DNA from: Epiperipatus broadwayi
Taxonomy: Eukaryota; Onychophora; Udeonychophora; Euonychophora; Peripatidae
Assembly: GCA_028023455.1 (NCBI GenBank)
Contig: JAQFVV010012400.1
Span: 16,175,490-16,239,489 of the forward strand
Reading direction: 5' to 3'
DNA length: 64,000 nt
A program made the translations under genes and the position numbers. Below the pieces are notes generated by a model that worked only from the letters and a program-made list of their open reading frames with translations, did not search any database and was not told where the DNA came from. This document shows, piece by piece, positions 12,363 through 26,287 of this stretch (the stretch's first letter is position 1; the number at the start of each line of letters is the position of its first letter).

Positions 12363-15300
12363 AATAAAACCATGTCTTTTTTTTTTTAAATCTGAATATA
12401 TAGATAAATGTTTTTTAAAATTCCATAAAACTTGAACCTTTGTGTTTACTTATATATATCTTTATTTATGTTTTAAAGTAAATATAGTATTTTATAGTAT
12501 TAAATGATTAATAATCACACAAATGCAGGTGCAAATACTTTTACTGAGCGAAAATCCTAATTAAGCACTATTAAAGGAATTTAGTACCAGTTTCTTAAAA
12601 ATTTGTTCAATAAAATAATTTTTTCGAAAATTAATCATTATGAATGAGGATAATAAAATCTGCTTTTATTAATCCAATAAATTATAAAAAAAAACAGTTG
12701 TTAGTTTCCCAATAGGATTGTTAATTTGAATTTAATAACATATATATGTTTTATTTTAGCTAATTAAGTGGAAGTTCTCGCACTTTCTATAAAGAAATTA
12801 TTTGTGCATATATATACACGTATGTTTTCTTTTTAAAAAAAATAAAAATATTAGGAATCTTGTACTGTATTTGTGTTTACATTTTATCATTAAAATTAGC
12901 TTCTGGTTAATGCATCCTAAAAATTTAATTTTCCTAATGCATCTTTCTGCTATAGGTATAGAATGGGTTCATCAGTAAAAGACCTTTTACCTTTAAAGAT
13001 CTACGACACGGAAAGATCATTTGTTGTATTCTCTACTTCTCTTTGACAGTCAACACAATATGAAGGAAGACTGTATTATTTAAGTGATTAATGTCAAGCG
13101 ATTCTTGACCTCACAATGACAATCGACCTTCCTTTTTATTAGAAAGGAAAGGCCACAAAGAATCATCAATGAAAACTTGAAAAAATAAAGTGGGAACCTT
13201 CATAACAAGCTTTTTCATTTTTTGAAAAGAAAATCTACCCCTCACATATCCATATTTTATAGAGATATTTACATATCATTAATATTAATTAAGCAACCTG
13301 ACATTTTTCATATCTATTACAATCAAATAATCTCTCGCATGGAAGCCCCCCCCCCCCCAACTTCTATCTCATGACTGTGGCCAAATTAAATTTTATTTGT
13401 TTTGAAAATATAATCAGTTTACTACTGCAGCAGTCTCTTTTCCTCATTTAGCTATTCATTCACAAACAAAAATCAAATGATAAACGTATGTAAATAGAAT
13501 ATACAGTCAGTAATAAATTTTAAGCTCTTTGCAAAATAGAGTAATCCTAGGAAACAAAGTGAAACTATCTGATAATCATCAACCGTAGTTGCCATTATTT
13601 GTCATCTCTAAGCTTAATTCATTTTAACTTTTCTAATTTAAAGCTACAATCAAAAACAACTCTACCATCAAGTGGAGAGTTTAAAATTGATTATAATATA
13701 TTAGTATGCAGTCATATATACAGACTATATGAATCAATCCATTTAATTTCTAACTAAAAAAATTCAGTAGTGGGAATGCTTTTATACTTCTCATGGTATA
13801 ATGACTAGCATCCAGACTGAATAAATCTTGGAAATTTCTTTTTCCAATTCACAAAGGGTTTTTTGGCTTTTTGCCTCCCACATACCCAATCCAGCTAATG
13901 TGCAGACAATCTATCTATTCTTTAGTAGAGGATAATGCTCTGAGGTAGAAGTGAGCTGGTTAAGTGAATATTGATACTGGTTAGGTGAATATTGATACAG
14001 TGATTTAAAAACAAAAAATGTAATTATATTGTGACCATTTTTGTTTGGAGAATTGTTACTGCTTTAAATGCGATCCACAATTACATTTACCCATAGCTTT
14101 GAGTTCTCAATTTTTTTTAGCAGACCTTTATGCAATTAATTATTTATATGGACATATTAAAAAAAAATGCAAAACCCACTTCCTATATTCTCATATCAAA
14201 TTCTAGATGAGAAATTAAATATAAAAATATCTGAAATTATCTTTACTTTTTTCTCAAGGTGCTCTCTTATTGAAACTAACTCAATAAATGGAATTTTGCC
14301 CTATGCAGTTAGTGCAATAATAGATTATCAGACTCAGAGATATGGAGCTCCAGGTACAATTTCACTGTTCAAACTTCTTATAAACTCTCAAGCAATAAAG
14401 ACATTCAAATATTTTATAATGGAGTTATATGCAGAATCCAAATAATAATTATGTATAAAAAATTCAGATGACTTTCCTTATGATTTTAGATCATTAACTT
14501 TTTGATGATATTCACCAAATTATTGATGTGATACTAAATTCTTTTAAAAAATGTATTTGATTGAGTTTACTCTCAAATTCCCTTAATAAATTTATTTATT
14601 GATGCTTTTATTAGCTGCCAATACATTATTTCTATGTGAATCAGTTTTTTCACTCTATTAAGTATCCAGGACTCATTGATAAATAAAGATATGTGTACCT
14701 AAGATCTCTATTTAGGTAAATAAATAATGGTTTAGTTTCATTATTCATATAATTAAAATAATAGTTATTCCTTGAATTAGGGAAAGCCCAATGGCCTAAA
14801 GAATCATCTGAAGATAGAATAAATTAAGTTCTAAATGATTTTGATCTCTTATTAAATATTTTCTAGATTTAAAAGTGTTCTAAGTTTCCACGTAGAATTA
14901 TACATGGATTACATTTTAAAATGTTAGGAATAAGTTAGGGAATTATTTCAAACAAAAATTTCTGAAGATAATTTAAGTTGGCTTAAAAGTTGATTAAATG
15001 TAACTGAACCAATTCTGAAAAGAATAAAGCACAATATACATGGGAAAAAATCTTTGTGCTAATTGAAATATTATTATTAATGTTTAATGTTATTTAAAGT
15101 AACTTCTAGGCTGATTTTCAATTTACATGCTAAAAATGTAAACAGTATTTTCTTTTTTTCATTTATTATTTTTATTACTGTCTAAATAAGTATAATAAAT
15201 TAAAAAGTTTAAAAATTATGTGTTATATTTCATATTACCAGTTAATTTTAATATCTATACAAAAGTTTGAAACCACATGACATGGATTAAAATGAAGCAT

Positions 15301-16540
15301 CTTTTTTTTTTTTATAAAAAAAATCTTATACCTTCACTATGATTCTATACAGAATTATTTACAGTATAGTCTACAAAATAACAGAAATGTAGACAGTAAT
15401 TTTATGAAAAGTAGAAGGAATCGAGTTTAGAAATCTTTATATATAATACCATTCCTATTTGGCACATTGAAATAATCTAAATTTATGCATATATAATCAT
15501 TAAAACTTGATAGGAATTTCTGTGTAGTAATCTAAATGTTCAGCTACAATATAAACAACTAGGCACAAATTAAAATTGGCCTTATTAATAAAAATCACAT
15601 GATCTAGCAATCACAATAGAATTTGGCTGATTTACACTAAATCAAAAGTAGATCACGTTTAATTTAATGCTTTAGCTGTATAAGATTAGTAAATCAAAGA
15701 AATTTTTTACATGCACAAAAATTTGAACCATAACAATTTCTCTGATTTTTTGCAAGTAATAAAGCACAATTATGTTAGATCAAAATAAGCCAATTCAGAT
15801 GAAAAGGCAATATATTTTGAAATATATCAACTACGGTCATGATCTTTCACCATCTCAAGATCATAAACATAATATATTCAATATTGTACAATAATTAGCT
15901 TAAATAATAATATCACACATTCATTTTTACCTCCGAGGACAAAGAAGGTAATAAAATTTTCTACTGTCCCATAATTTATTGGTTTCTTAAAAAATAATAT
16001 GCAGTATGATATTTCATGTAATATAAATCATGTTCATTATGCAATTCTCCTAGATTTGGACTAAAATAAAAAAATGTTTATGATTAATTACTCAGAAAGT
16101 CATGTGATATCAAGTTCTCAAGTGGGAGGGTGAGCACAACAATTACATTCAATTGACCAATTGAGTTTTTTTTTTTCAATTTCATTCACATGAGAAACAA
16201 TCAGAATTTTTTACTCTAGAACAAAAATACACCATCTTACTTATTCAAAAAAATTAGCATAAAAATTACTAGTTTTGTACTGATCTAGATTGTAGTACTT
16301 GAATTATATTTAGACAATTACTTGATAAATATTGGAAAATACAATATTGTATAATGTTATAAACTAAAAGATAAAATGAACTTTGAACATTTCTTTCAAG
16401 AGAAAGGACTCTCAGTACCTCTCTGAAAAATAATCAAGCTAAATAAATATCACTTGATAAAGGTTTATGTTTCTTCTTCCCTTCTTGATCTCTACTAAAA
16501 GTACCAAACAATAATTTAAAAATTATCAGGATCAGATATA
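12363..16540. other. AT-rich DNA, nothing recognised
   Basis: C10 homopolymer near 13347-13358 and a 20-bp duplication near 13958-13998 (GTGAATATTGATAC twice). A 92-codon plus-strand frame at 14167-14445 has no recognisable motif and is within the range expected by chance given the number of frames in 64 kb. Confidence 0.5.
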
Positions 16541-16976
16541 TAATATTTAAATACATGTATGTTGTCTACACTAAATGTAATTAGAAAGGACTTGAAATCA
16601 AACTTTCAAGCTACCTATACCTACTTACTCTATCTTATACAACCGATACACATGGCCACATATATGTGAAAAAGATAAATGATCTCCAATATATATATAT
16701 TTCATGTTGAATCAGCACTCATCAATTGGTCCAGATCACCACCCACACACTAATACACAATCAGTGCTCAGCTTATATTAAGATAGCAAACCTTCAAACT
16801 TTAATGAACAAGCATCAATCCTCTTCACTGACCAACTCCTCAGCCATTCATATTACTGAAAATCTGAGAAAGAATGCTAAAAGCCCTTGTTGATGCCTAT
16901 ATTAATTGTCATACTCATGTTGACCTTATGTCACTCCGGTCCCTCACACATAGGATCAATGTGCAGAATGCAGGCT
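16541..16976 (+). repeat. R1 repeat, near full length, forward
   Basis: This is a good reference copy of family R1 in F sense. Order of blocks: TGTAATTAGAAAGGACTTGA, the TATCTTATACAACCGATACA block, CACTCATCAATTGGTCCAGA, AAGATAGCAAACCTTCA, GAAAATCTGAGAAAG, CATGTTGACCTTATGTCA and GTGCAGAATGCAGGCT. On the complementary strand the left end carries a B-box-like GAGTTCAAGTCC-type motif, but the body does not follow it in the direction a normal tRNA-derived SINE would require. The Pol III promoter reading is therefore doubtful. Confidence 0.75.
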
Positions 16977-17210
16977 CAAAAGGTAATATTTAAATATATT
17001 TATATGGTATATACTAAACAATGTAATTAGAAGGGGCTTGAACTCAAATGTTTAAGCTCCCTACAACTATTCACTCCATTTTATACAACCAATATGCATA
17101 ACCACATACATGTGAAAAAGATAAATGATCACCAGCACTCATCAGTTGGTCTAGATTACCACCTTCTGCACATATATACAATTAGTGCTCAGTTTATATT
17201 AAGATAGCAA
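16977..17210 (+). repeat. R1 repeat, 5' half only, forward
   Basis: Starts with TGTAATTAGAAGGGGCTTGA, directly after the previous copy, and runs to AAGATAGCAA at 17201-17210. There it breaks off and joins an inverted copy. The junction at 17210/17211 switches orientation without spacer. Confidence 0.75.
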
Positions 17211-17568
17211 TGTGAGGGATCAGAATGACTTAAGATCAACATGGGTATGGCAATAATATTGGTCCATCCTCAGATTTTCAATGATAAAAATGGCTGAGGA
17301 GTTGGAGGGTGGAGAAGATTGAAGCTTGTCCATTAAAGTTTGAAGATTTGTTATCTTAATCTAAACTGAACACTGATTATATGTATGGAAGAAGGTGATC
17401 TGGACCAACTGATGAGTGCTGGTTCAGCACGAAATACAAATATTGATGATCATTTATCTTTTTCACATGTATGTGGTCATATGTATCAGTTGTGTAAGAT
17501 AGAGTGGATAGGTGTAGGGAGCTTGAACATCTGAGTTCAAGTCCTTTCTAATTACATTGTTTCATATA
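17211..17568 (-). repeat. R1 repeat, inverted, nearly full length
   Basis: Read on the plus strand it begins TGTGAGGGATCAGAATGA (the reverse of the near-3' block) and continues through TTTTCAATGATA, GCTTGTCCATTAAAGTTTGA and CCAACTGATGAGTGCTGG to ATCTGAGTTCAAGTCC. With the half copy before it, it forms an inverted pair whose arms share about 230 bp. Confidence 0.8.
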
Positions 17569-17587
17569 GACAATATATATGTATTTA

Positions 17588-18035
17588 TATAATAACTGAA
17601 ATACAGGTTTATTATAAGCCTGTATCAATATATGTATTTATATATTACATATTCGGCCTGCATTCTGCCCATCCCTCTTCGTATATTTAAAAGGACATAA
17701 TAAAGTCCTATGTGTGAGGGGTCAGAGCATTCCTTCCTTGGATTTTCAATAATATGGATGGCTGGGGAATTGGGGGTGAAGTTTGAAGCTTATCCATTAA
17801 ATTTGAAGACTTGCTATCTTAATATAAACTGAGCACTTATTGTATATAAGGTGTGGGAGGTGATGATTTGGACCAACTGATGAGTGCTGGTTCAGAATGA
17901 AGTACAGATATTGGAGATCAATAATCTTTTTTCACATGTATGTCATTATGTGTATCGGTTGTATAAGATAGAGTGGATAGATATAGGGAGCTTGAAAATC
18001 TGAGTTCAAGTCCCTTCTAATATATATGTTAGTTC
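17588..18035 (-). repeat. R1 repeat, inverted, with its 3' tail
   Basis: The left edge carries the reverse complement of the family tail (TAACTGAAATACAGGTTTAT, from about 17597). The body follows through GCCTGCATTCTGCCCATCCC, GACCAACTGATGAGTGCTGG and GAGTTCAAGTCCC near 18005-18017. This is the copy that shows the complete 3' end attached to the normal body, which fixes the family's sense direction. Confidence 0.75.
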
Positions 18036-21000
18036 CTGATGATCATGGATAGCTAAATCTGCACCTATTCGTCTAATACTTTTAAAAATATAAACAGAAA
18101 TTATACAGTGGATATATGCACAAAAAATCAGAAATAAATTTTTAAAATATCGTTTTGGCAACAAAGTAAATACAATTTATATGAAGCACCATGACTGAAT
18201 ATTATTTAAGATGTATTTAAAAAAAAAAAAAAGATGCCCCCCAATTTCTTTAGTATTTTTTTTTTTTTTTAAAGAATATATTATATACATTTTTTTATGG
18301 CTGAAAATCCATAGCTTATTTCCCTAGTGAAAACAACAAGTTATCAAACTCCGAGATGAATGAGTTTGTTACTCTGCAATGACAGGTACATCCATTTTAA
18401 CAATTCAAGAAAACAGAAATCCTACAGTGGATGATTCCTTTGCTTTCTTTCCCCTTCTCTTCAATCCCTATGGATACTTGAAAAAAAAAAAAATTAGAAA
18501 ACAAGCAGAAAAGGATGGAGAAGATCCTAAACAGATAGATATTCAAAAGCTTATATATTTTTTAAAAAGAAAAAAATACATTTAAAAAAAATACAATAAA
18601 CTGGACCAAAATAAAATATCAAATAAAAGTCATTTAATAAATAAAACCACTTTTCCAAACTAGTTTAATTAGTCCAATAAAGAATAATATATCTGTAAAT
18701 TACTGCAATAAATAAACTCAGTTTAAAATAACAAATATATTTGATTGCTAACTATTATAATAATTTATTAAATATTAGCTCAAAAGCAATGAAAGTTAAA
18801 ACAATTCTTTTCATGAAATCTAACTTTAATATGCTCATTATGTTAATGAATTCATTTTCCAATAAGCATTCTATCAATAGATTTTCCTATTCACTGTGGA
18901 GCAAGAAAACAAATATTTTTGTTAAATTCTGATCTAATGATCTATTTAATTATATATGACAAGATAGGACTATTTTTAAATGTACCAGATTAATGCTTGC
19001 CACATTAAAACTTTTTTTTACAAGAAGTCACTAAGATACATTAGAATAATAAAAAAAATATGATGCAATATTCTATTCAAAATCACTGGAAGTTATTAAA
19101 TTTAATTTTACCCCAGCTTTGCAATACTACTTCTTATCAAATTAAAAAATTTCTACCAGTATAAAAGTGTGGCTTTGTCATTGGTATACTAATTACATAC
19201 AACTCAACAATTGATTAATTATATACTTTTGGTACAAGATTAATAATCATTGCAAAAGCTTAATAATCTTTAGGAAGCCACAAATATTTTTGATGTAAGT
19301 ATACATGTGTATTTAGAAATGTTATATGATGCTTCTGATATTCTTTTAATCCCACTTTAAATATTAGAAAACAATTTCTCATAATAGATATACATATCTT
19401 AAAATTGCATTTAATGTAACACTTCAAAGTTTTGTAAGCAGATTTCTGTATACTTCCTAACTAATTAATTTGCTACATTTAAATATATTATTATATCTTA
19501 TAATTATTAATCTTATCTCCTATCATTATATTTAATAATCTATAATATGGCCATGTTTAAGTTTCCTGCATATTTTATTCCTATTAATAATTGTAAAAAA
19601 TAAATTATGATTCATTTATATGGAGGGATATATTTGTGGGTTACATCATTTAGCAATTGTAATAATCTATTTTACAATAAATAAAACCTTTTAAACATAA
19701 ATTGTGAGCTAATGTATATTCAAAATTTTCGAAAATTATCAAGAAAAAGGAATGATTAGTCTTTATAGATGGAGTATTAGATGCTACATTACCATTAAAG
19801 GTTAATGTAAGCATTGAGGCCAGTCACTGTAAAAAGTATGGTAACTCTACACTAATGGCAAAAACAGAACTATACTATTTTCCTACTTTTGTTTTTACCA
19901 TCAGTGTGCAGCATATATCTGATCAATCCAATTAGCATGGAATCTTTACAATTGTTACATTAATTTCCACAGGCAATCAATTATAATTGTAGTACAAAAA
20001 CTTATTAAAAAATTTGAATTACAAGCAGGTATAATATTATGTATAACTGAAACCTTGAACAATTTCTTATAGATAAAAATCATGGATAAATAAAATGAGT
20101 ACAATACATATATTCGCACATATATTAAGTTCTGTGCCCAATATAAATTAAGTACTAGAGTTCTACAATAAAACAATGCTTGATGGTAACAGTTTGTCAC
20201 TGCTTGCCACTTTTAATGAGCTCTTTATACCATTAAGACACACAATATACAAGAGCATATGTAAGTTATAAATAAATTATCCTGCATTCCAGTCTTAATC
20301 CAAAGTTACTGGTTAGATTCAGTCAAGTAATTTTTTCTTTTATATAACTAACATAATAATTGAAGTCAAATCAGAAACTTAACCACCTAAGAACATGCCA
20401 ATATATATATATATTTGCCATTTACACAGTTTAAAACTTAAATCAAGAGCTCAGTATGCATAAAAAATAAATAAATTGACCTACCAATATTGAAGACTTT
20501 GTTCTGTTACAATCTATATATGTGTTTGTATGTTTTTTTGGGTGGTTTTAGATTCATCTAAACAACCCAGATTAATCTGAGATATTATACCATATAGTTA
20601 ATGATAGTTTCATACCCACCCACTTATTGTATAACACCTGATAGTCAACTTATGTTGGCAACCTGAAAAAAATCCCCTAAGCCTTATATATAGTAAAAGA
20701 TGTTTGCAAATATATTTTGAATGGGGAAACTGAGTAAATGGCTGGGGGAAAAAATATTACCATGTTATTAAATGGGAAAGTTTCTAGTTGTCTTCAAAAT
20801 ACGTAGTAGAGAAATATAGTAGGTGAAAAGTCCTTTCAAAAAAATTTATATGCAGATATTTCTATTTTATATAAACTCATTTAATTCTTGCTATAGATCA
20901 TTACAATAAAGCTGTGTTGAATGTAGACTTATTAAACTATACAAACAAAAAAAAAAGGTTTTCTATTTAATATATTAATACTTCATCATTTTAGATTTAG

Positions 21001-21924
21001 ACCCATAATTTCTAACAAAAAACTTATTATCCATAAGGAAAAAAAAGAGATGAAAATTACAAATTTGGAAAAAGTTATCTCAGACTTCAGTTCTTTTTTT
21101 TCTTTTTGCTTTATAAATTCTTGTGGCTTTTTCTTCCATCTTCCCGCCCAACAGTTTCTTGTAACCCTCCCTCACTAAGTATTTTATCAATCCAATTTCT
21201 CTGTGTGTTTAATCCATTTCTTTTCCTCTTGAATTTTTCCTTTTCTCTTTTTTGCCTTGTGTAGTTTGGTATATTGGTAATGGTTGACTCTGGAGCTCAA
21301 GATCTAAGTGTTGGAACTCAATTCTACCATTTCCAGTGTTCAAACTTCTAATAGTAGAGTGGCAGATGCTGGAGATTGAACAAAATGGGTTGCAACACAG
21401 CTCTGTCACTTTCAGCATGTAAAATTCTTTACGAACTCTCACACAATAAACCATTCAATTATTATTAGTATTTTTCATTTCAGTTCTACTATATGTTTAA
21501 ACATCACCTACTGTCTTATCTTTTCCATTCCCTAAATCTACAGCCCTAAAGCTTATAATTTTTTCCTCCTCACTAATCTTCCAAATCTCCTTACAAAACA
21601 TTGAATAAATGTCACTTTTAGATATAACTTCAAAGAGCTAAAAAATAATCTTTTATAATTATTATTGCAATTCTCTGCTCTTATTTTATTATCATCATCA
21701 TCCAAACAGCTTCTATCTACTACTTTGAAATTTTATAATTTTTTCATACTTTTTAGCTGTTTAATTTTAGTTGCAATTATTCTCATTTTAAATTATTATG
21801 AATATTTTTATTTAAATAGTATTTCTTTATAAACCGTTAGTTAGGCTTTGACATATCTTTATATACTATTGGTCAGTTAATGGAATTTATCTTACCTTCT
21901 ATCCATATATTCTCTCCATATATA
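18036..21924. other. AT-rich DNA, nothing recognised
   Basis: Poly-A/poly-T runs near 18220-18280. The block at about 21120-21450 is slightly less AT-rich and contains CTCTGGAGCTCAAGATCTAAG, but I could not assign it. Chance open frames only. Confidence 0.45.
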
Positions 21925-22394
21925 TATATAGCATCTATATTTCAAACTAGATGTAATTAGAAGGGATTCAAAATCAGACTTCAAGCTCCCTTTAGACATC
22001 TATCTATCTCATACAACCAATACACATGATCACATACATGCCAAAAAGATAAATGACCACCAATATATGTATTTCATGCTGAACCAGCACTCATCAGTTG
22101 GTCCAGATCATCACCAGTCACACACATATATATAAAATCAGTCCTCGGTATATTAAGATAGAAAATCTTCAAACTTTAATGGACAGGCTTCAATATTTTC
22201 CATTCTCCAACTCTTCAGCCATCCATATCATTGAAAATCTAATGATGGTATGTTCAAAGCCCTTGTTTGCCAATTTGGTTATTTCATACTCATGTTGACC
22301 ATAAGTCAATCTGACCCCTCATATGTAGGACTTAAACCCATTTAAATACACAGAAGAGGGATAGGCAGAATACAGGCTGAATGTAAAATAATTA
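21925..22394 (+). repeat. R1 repeat, full length, forward
   Basis: Contains all R1 blocks in order, from AGATGTAATTAGAAGGGATT to GGGATAGGCAGAATACAGGC. It runs directly into the next copy through a shared TAAATATATGTATAGTATTT linker, so R1 can be arrayed head to tail. The short open frame at 22098-22298 lies inside this repeat and is not a gene. Confidence 0.8.
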
Positions 22395-22712
22395 AATATA
22401 TGTATAGTATTTATACTTCAAGCTAGATGTAATTAGAGACATTTGGAATCCAGATTTTCAAGTTCCCTTCAGACATCCACTCTATCTTATACAATTGATA
22501 CACATGGCCATATACAAGTGAAGAAAATAAATGACCTCCAATATATGTATTTTATGCTGAACCAGCATTCACCAGTTCGTCCGGATCATCATCTCTCAAA
22601 CATATTTATATAATCACTGCTCAGTTTATATTAAAACAGCAAATCTTCAAACTTTAATGGACAGGCTTTAATCTTCTCCATTCTCCAACTCTTCAGCCAT
22701 CTATATCATTGA
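22395..22712 (+). repeat. R1 repeat, 5' two thirds, forward
   Basis: Head-to-tail with the preceding copy. It runs through AGCATTCACCAGTTCGTCCG and AACTTTAATGGACAGGCTTT to ATATCATTGAAAA, where it meets an inverted copy. Confidence 0.75.
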
Positions 22713-23010
22713 AAAAGGGCTTTAAACACACCATGGATCATTGAAGAGTTGAAGAAGATTGAAGCCTGTCCATTAAAGTTTAAAGATTTGCTATCATGAT
22801 ATAAACTGAGCACTGATTATATATGTGTGTGTGAGAGATTGTGATCTGGACTAACTGATGAGTGCTGGTTCAGCACGAAATATGAATATTTGAGATCATT
22901 TATCTTTTTCACATGTATATGGTCATGTGTATTGGTTGTATAAGATGGAGTGGATGATTGAAGAGAGCTTGAAAGTCTGGGTTCGAATCCCTCTAATTAT
23001 ATATATGGGG
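22713..23010 (-). repeat. R1 repeat, inverted, with a perfect B-box-like motif
   Basis: Reads AGGGCTTTAAACACACCATG, then GAAGCCTGTCCATTAAAGTT, ACTGATGAGTGCTGGTTCAG and finally GTCTGGGTTCGAATCCCTC (about 22976-22994). The GGTTCGAATCC core is a perfect Pol III B-box and is the best preserved in the window; an A-box-like TGTATTGGTTG lies about 45 bp upstream. Together with the copy at 22395-22712 it forms a second inverted pair. Confidence 0.75.
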
Positions 23011-26000
23011 GAACAATATACAAATGCAACTGAATTGGATTAAAACGTTTTAGTATAATATTGTTTATGCCTGTTTAAAGTAAAATGTAAATAGATAGTA
23101 AACTGCATCTCTCATACAAGTCAAATACAAAATTAATGTACTACGGTACTTCCTTCACATATCTATATTTATGATGGTTAATATATTTCTGAACCTGTTT
23201 AACACTGAACAAACACCACATAAAAAAAATAGTAATGAATTATAGTCCGTTTTTCTGTGATGTTCAAGCAACAAATAATACTGACTTGCGAAACGCAGAG
23301 GAAAATAAGTCTACAAGAAAAAAAAATTGTGAGGAAAAAAAAAATATATATATATAGGAAAAAAATAGGAGTGAAATGGAGGAAACAGAAATAAAAAAGA
23401 ATCCAACACTTAAAAAATGGAGAGAGAAAAAAAGCAAGTAATATTTAGTGAATATAGTCCATTTAGATAATATCAATCTTCAGAAGGTGACTTCAAAGAC
23501 TGATATTTTATAAAGGGGTGGGGTGAGGAAAAAGTAGTATGCATGTAAAAAAGTGTCTTTTTACAAATAAAATATTTAAAACAAATGTAGAAAATAAAAA
23601 GACGACAATTATTCGGAGGCAAGAGTGTAATAATAATTGAAACATAATAAATTCATTTAACGTAAATGATTTATGTTTCTCTTTCAGACAAATTTTAAAA
23701 GAACGTGTTTAATAATAATAATTTATTAATTAGTCTGACAATAAAGAAGTTTAGGGCTCTACAAACAATTCCCTTTACAGAAAGAAACAATGTTCTCGAT
23801 AAAATGCTAATTTTGATATTAAACAATTTAAAAAAAAAAAAAAAAAAGTTGTTTTTCATGAATTGAAAATTGTAATCCCACCTTTGAAGCGAATCCTCTT
23901 CTCCCAGTTCATAAATAATAAAAAATGATAGCAAGATTTGCAATGAATTGGAAACTTTCCATTTATCATCTCCTGCCATTACTACTTATTCCTCTCTTTT
24001 TCATACATCATTAAATATTTTTTCCAATTATTTTTGAATCACCCCCTCCCACCTCATATTTTTCTATTATTACCAATCCTTTTTTTCTCTCTCTTCAAAT
24101 TAAAACCAACAGTGATTTTTATGAAATTGTAACTCACTATTCGGCTCGGATTTTAATTTTCATCTCATTTTTAAAAATAATTAAATTTCAAATTGCCTTT
24201 TAAAAAGTGTTAAATTTATTCATTTAATTTTTTTTTTTTAATATACATCAACTTCATTAATTTAAAATAAATGAATAATTAGAATGCTGAGAGTAAAATA
24301 CAAAGAAACAGTTTTAGCAATATTTTCACTAAATTATAAAATGAAAATGAATTTAGTTTATTTTAATATTTGTATTTGAAGCTAAAGTTATCTTTAAATA
24401 CCCCCCTACAGAACAAAGACTTTTCCATCGGCTTCAGAAAAGAAACAAAGTAAAGTCAATTCACGAGCTTTATCATTCATGGGATGGTAAGAACTTGGCA
24501 GTTTCCACCATTGTTTCACTTTCTAGTTAAAAATGGTTTGATTTCTATTTACCAACCAATCAAGAACAAACTATTAATTAAGTTGTCTATAGACTAAATA
24601 GCTGGAAAAAAAATCCTAAGACAATTTCCAATTTTTATTTGGTCTAAATTTGAATCCAGATCATGGAATTGACTGTTGGATGCATCACTTTTACACTGTA
24701 ACACCCTTTTTTTTAACATTTATATTGACCAATATACAATAAAGCAGTATTAACAGCCTTTAAATAGCTTTCAAAGGCATCTCCATCAACCGTATAAAAA
24801 AATAATGAAAGAGAAGATAATACCTATTAAGCTACCCAAATGCTAAATACCAAGAGTTTAAATTTATTTACTAACCAATAACTAAATAGCTAACTATATG
24901 TCTATGAATCAGCTTTGGGGAAGGGGGTCCTAAAACATTAGAAGCATGAAACTATTTCCAAAGTTTCATCTTATCAAGATTCAAGATTATAATAATGACA
25001 GGCGGGTATAATAATCACTATTCCATAATTTTTACAGACTAATATATACTAGCATTAATCTCAGGATCAATTCTAAATTTGCTTTGGTAGTAATCTAATG
25101 GGATTAGCAAATGAACACAATGTATTTAATGCCATAAATAATTAAAAACCATCACACAGATCTAATTTTTATCCATTATCATTATGAAATATATATACAC
25201 GAGAATATGCATACATATTAAAATTTATTTTCATGAAAATTTCACAAATCACAGGGTTTCTCTAATCAAATTTTATTTAAATGGCAATAACATTGTAAAA
25301 AAAAAAAACAACTTTAGTCATTTTTTTTTCAACGAAAGATATTTAATTTGTTCTTTTTAATTTGGTAGATTTAATTTTTTAATTGAGACATGATAAAAAA
25401 AGTATTACATTTATCTTAACAGGTAATGCATCAAAAACCACAGAATTTACTTAAACTACAACACTCACACATAAAAAAGTAAAAAATATAATCACATATT
25501 AAACAAGCTATAACACAACAAATAATAAAATGAAATTACTATTATTACAATTAAAGCTTATAATAACACTAATCTATTAAAATAACTGTGATTAAATCAT
25601 AACTTTTTGTGGTAAAAAAAGATGAATTAAAATAAACATCGAATCAACATCATATGATTTTTTCAACTTATTTATAAACTTCCAAGAAATAGTTTTCTCC
25701 ATCTTTCTCTAACATCATCTACTGTAAGTCTGAGTAATCAACAAACATCAGATGATTCATTATCCTGACTTTCTGGTTTTTGTATTCATCAGTGAAAACT
25801 TAGAAGGATTCAAAGCTAGAAATAATGCATTTATACATTTAGCAGTCATCTTTTATTCCTTTATATTATTTTAAAAATATCATTGGTAATAATCTTCCTA
25901 GACAGAGTAGAAGAGGACTATATTCGACACACAACTACATCTAAAATATATAGAAGTTGACCAGATACCAGAATCCATATAACTATAGGACTAAATTGGC

Positions 26001-26287
26001 TTAGATTCAAAACCTTCTATTTATGTTTTGTTTTTTTAATTTCAAACTATTAGTTTAAAGAATTGATTATCACCCACATAATATTATAGAGTATTAATAT
26101 GGTCTGCTTTGCTTCAGCTTTTAATCATTCTCTTGTGACTATCTTTAGTGATATTTTGCCAGTTTTATGTTAATTTAACAGAAAAAAATGAAAATAAAGT
26201 AAATATTGATTTATTATTTTTTTTAAAAAAAAATCAAAAATGTCAATAGAACACAGAGAAAAAATGCAAATGAACTGCCAAAAGCCT
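23011..26287. other. AT-rich DNA, nothing recognised
   Basis: Homopolymer tracts and chance open frames encoding Phe/Ile/Leu/Asn/Lys-rich peptides (for example minus-strand 23264-23476 and 23695-23979). Their hydrophobicity reflects poly-purine/poly-T composition, not real membrane proteins. Confidence 0.5.

Noticed and set aside
14167-14445. 92-codon open frame, considered as a possible host exon
   Set aside because: No recognisable domain, no clear flanking splice sites, and a length within chance expectation for the number of frames examined in AT-rich DNA.
18379-18585. 68-codon frame ending in a Lys-rich segment
   Set aside because: The basic tail comes from poly-A runs; no family resemblance.
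23695-23979. 94-codon minus-strand frame with hydrophobic stretches
   Set aside because: The Phe-rich run is a poly-A tract read on the opposite strand; no signal or transmembrane organisation beyond composition.
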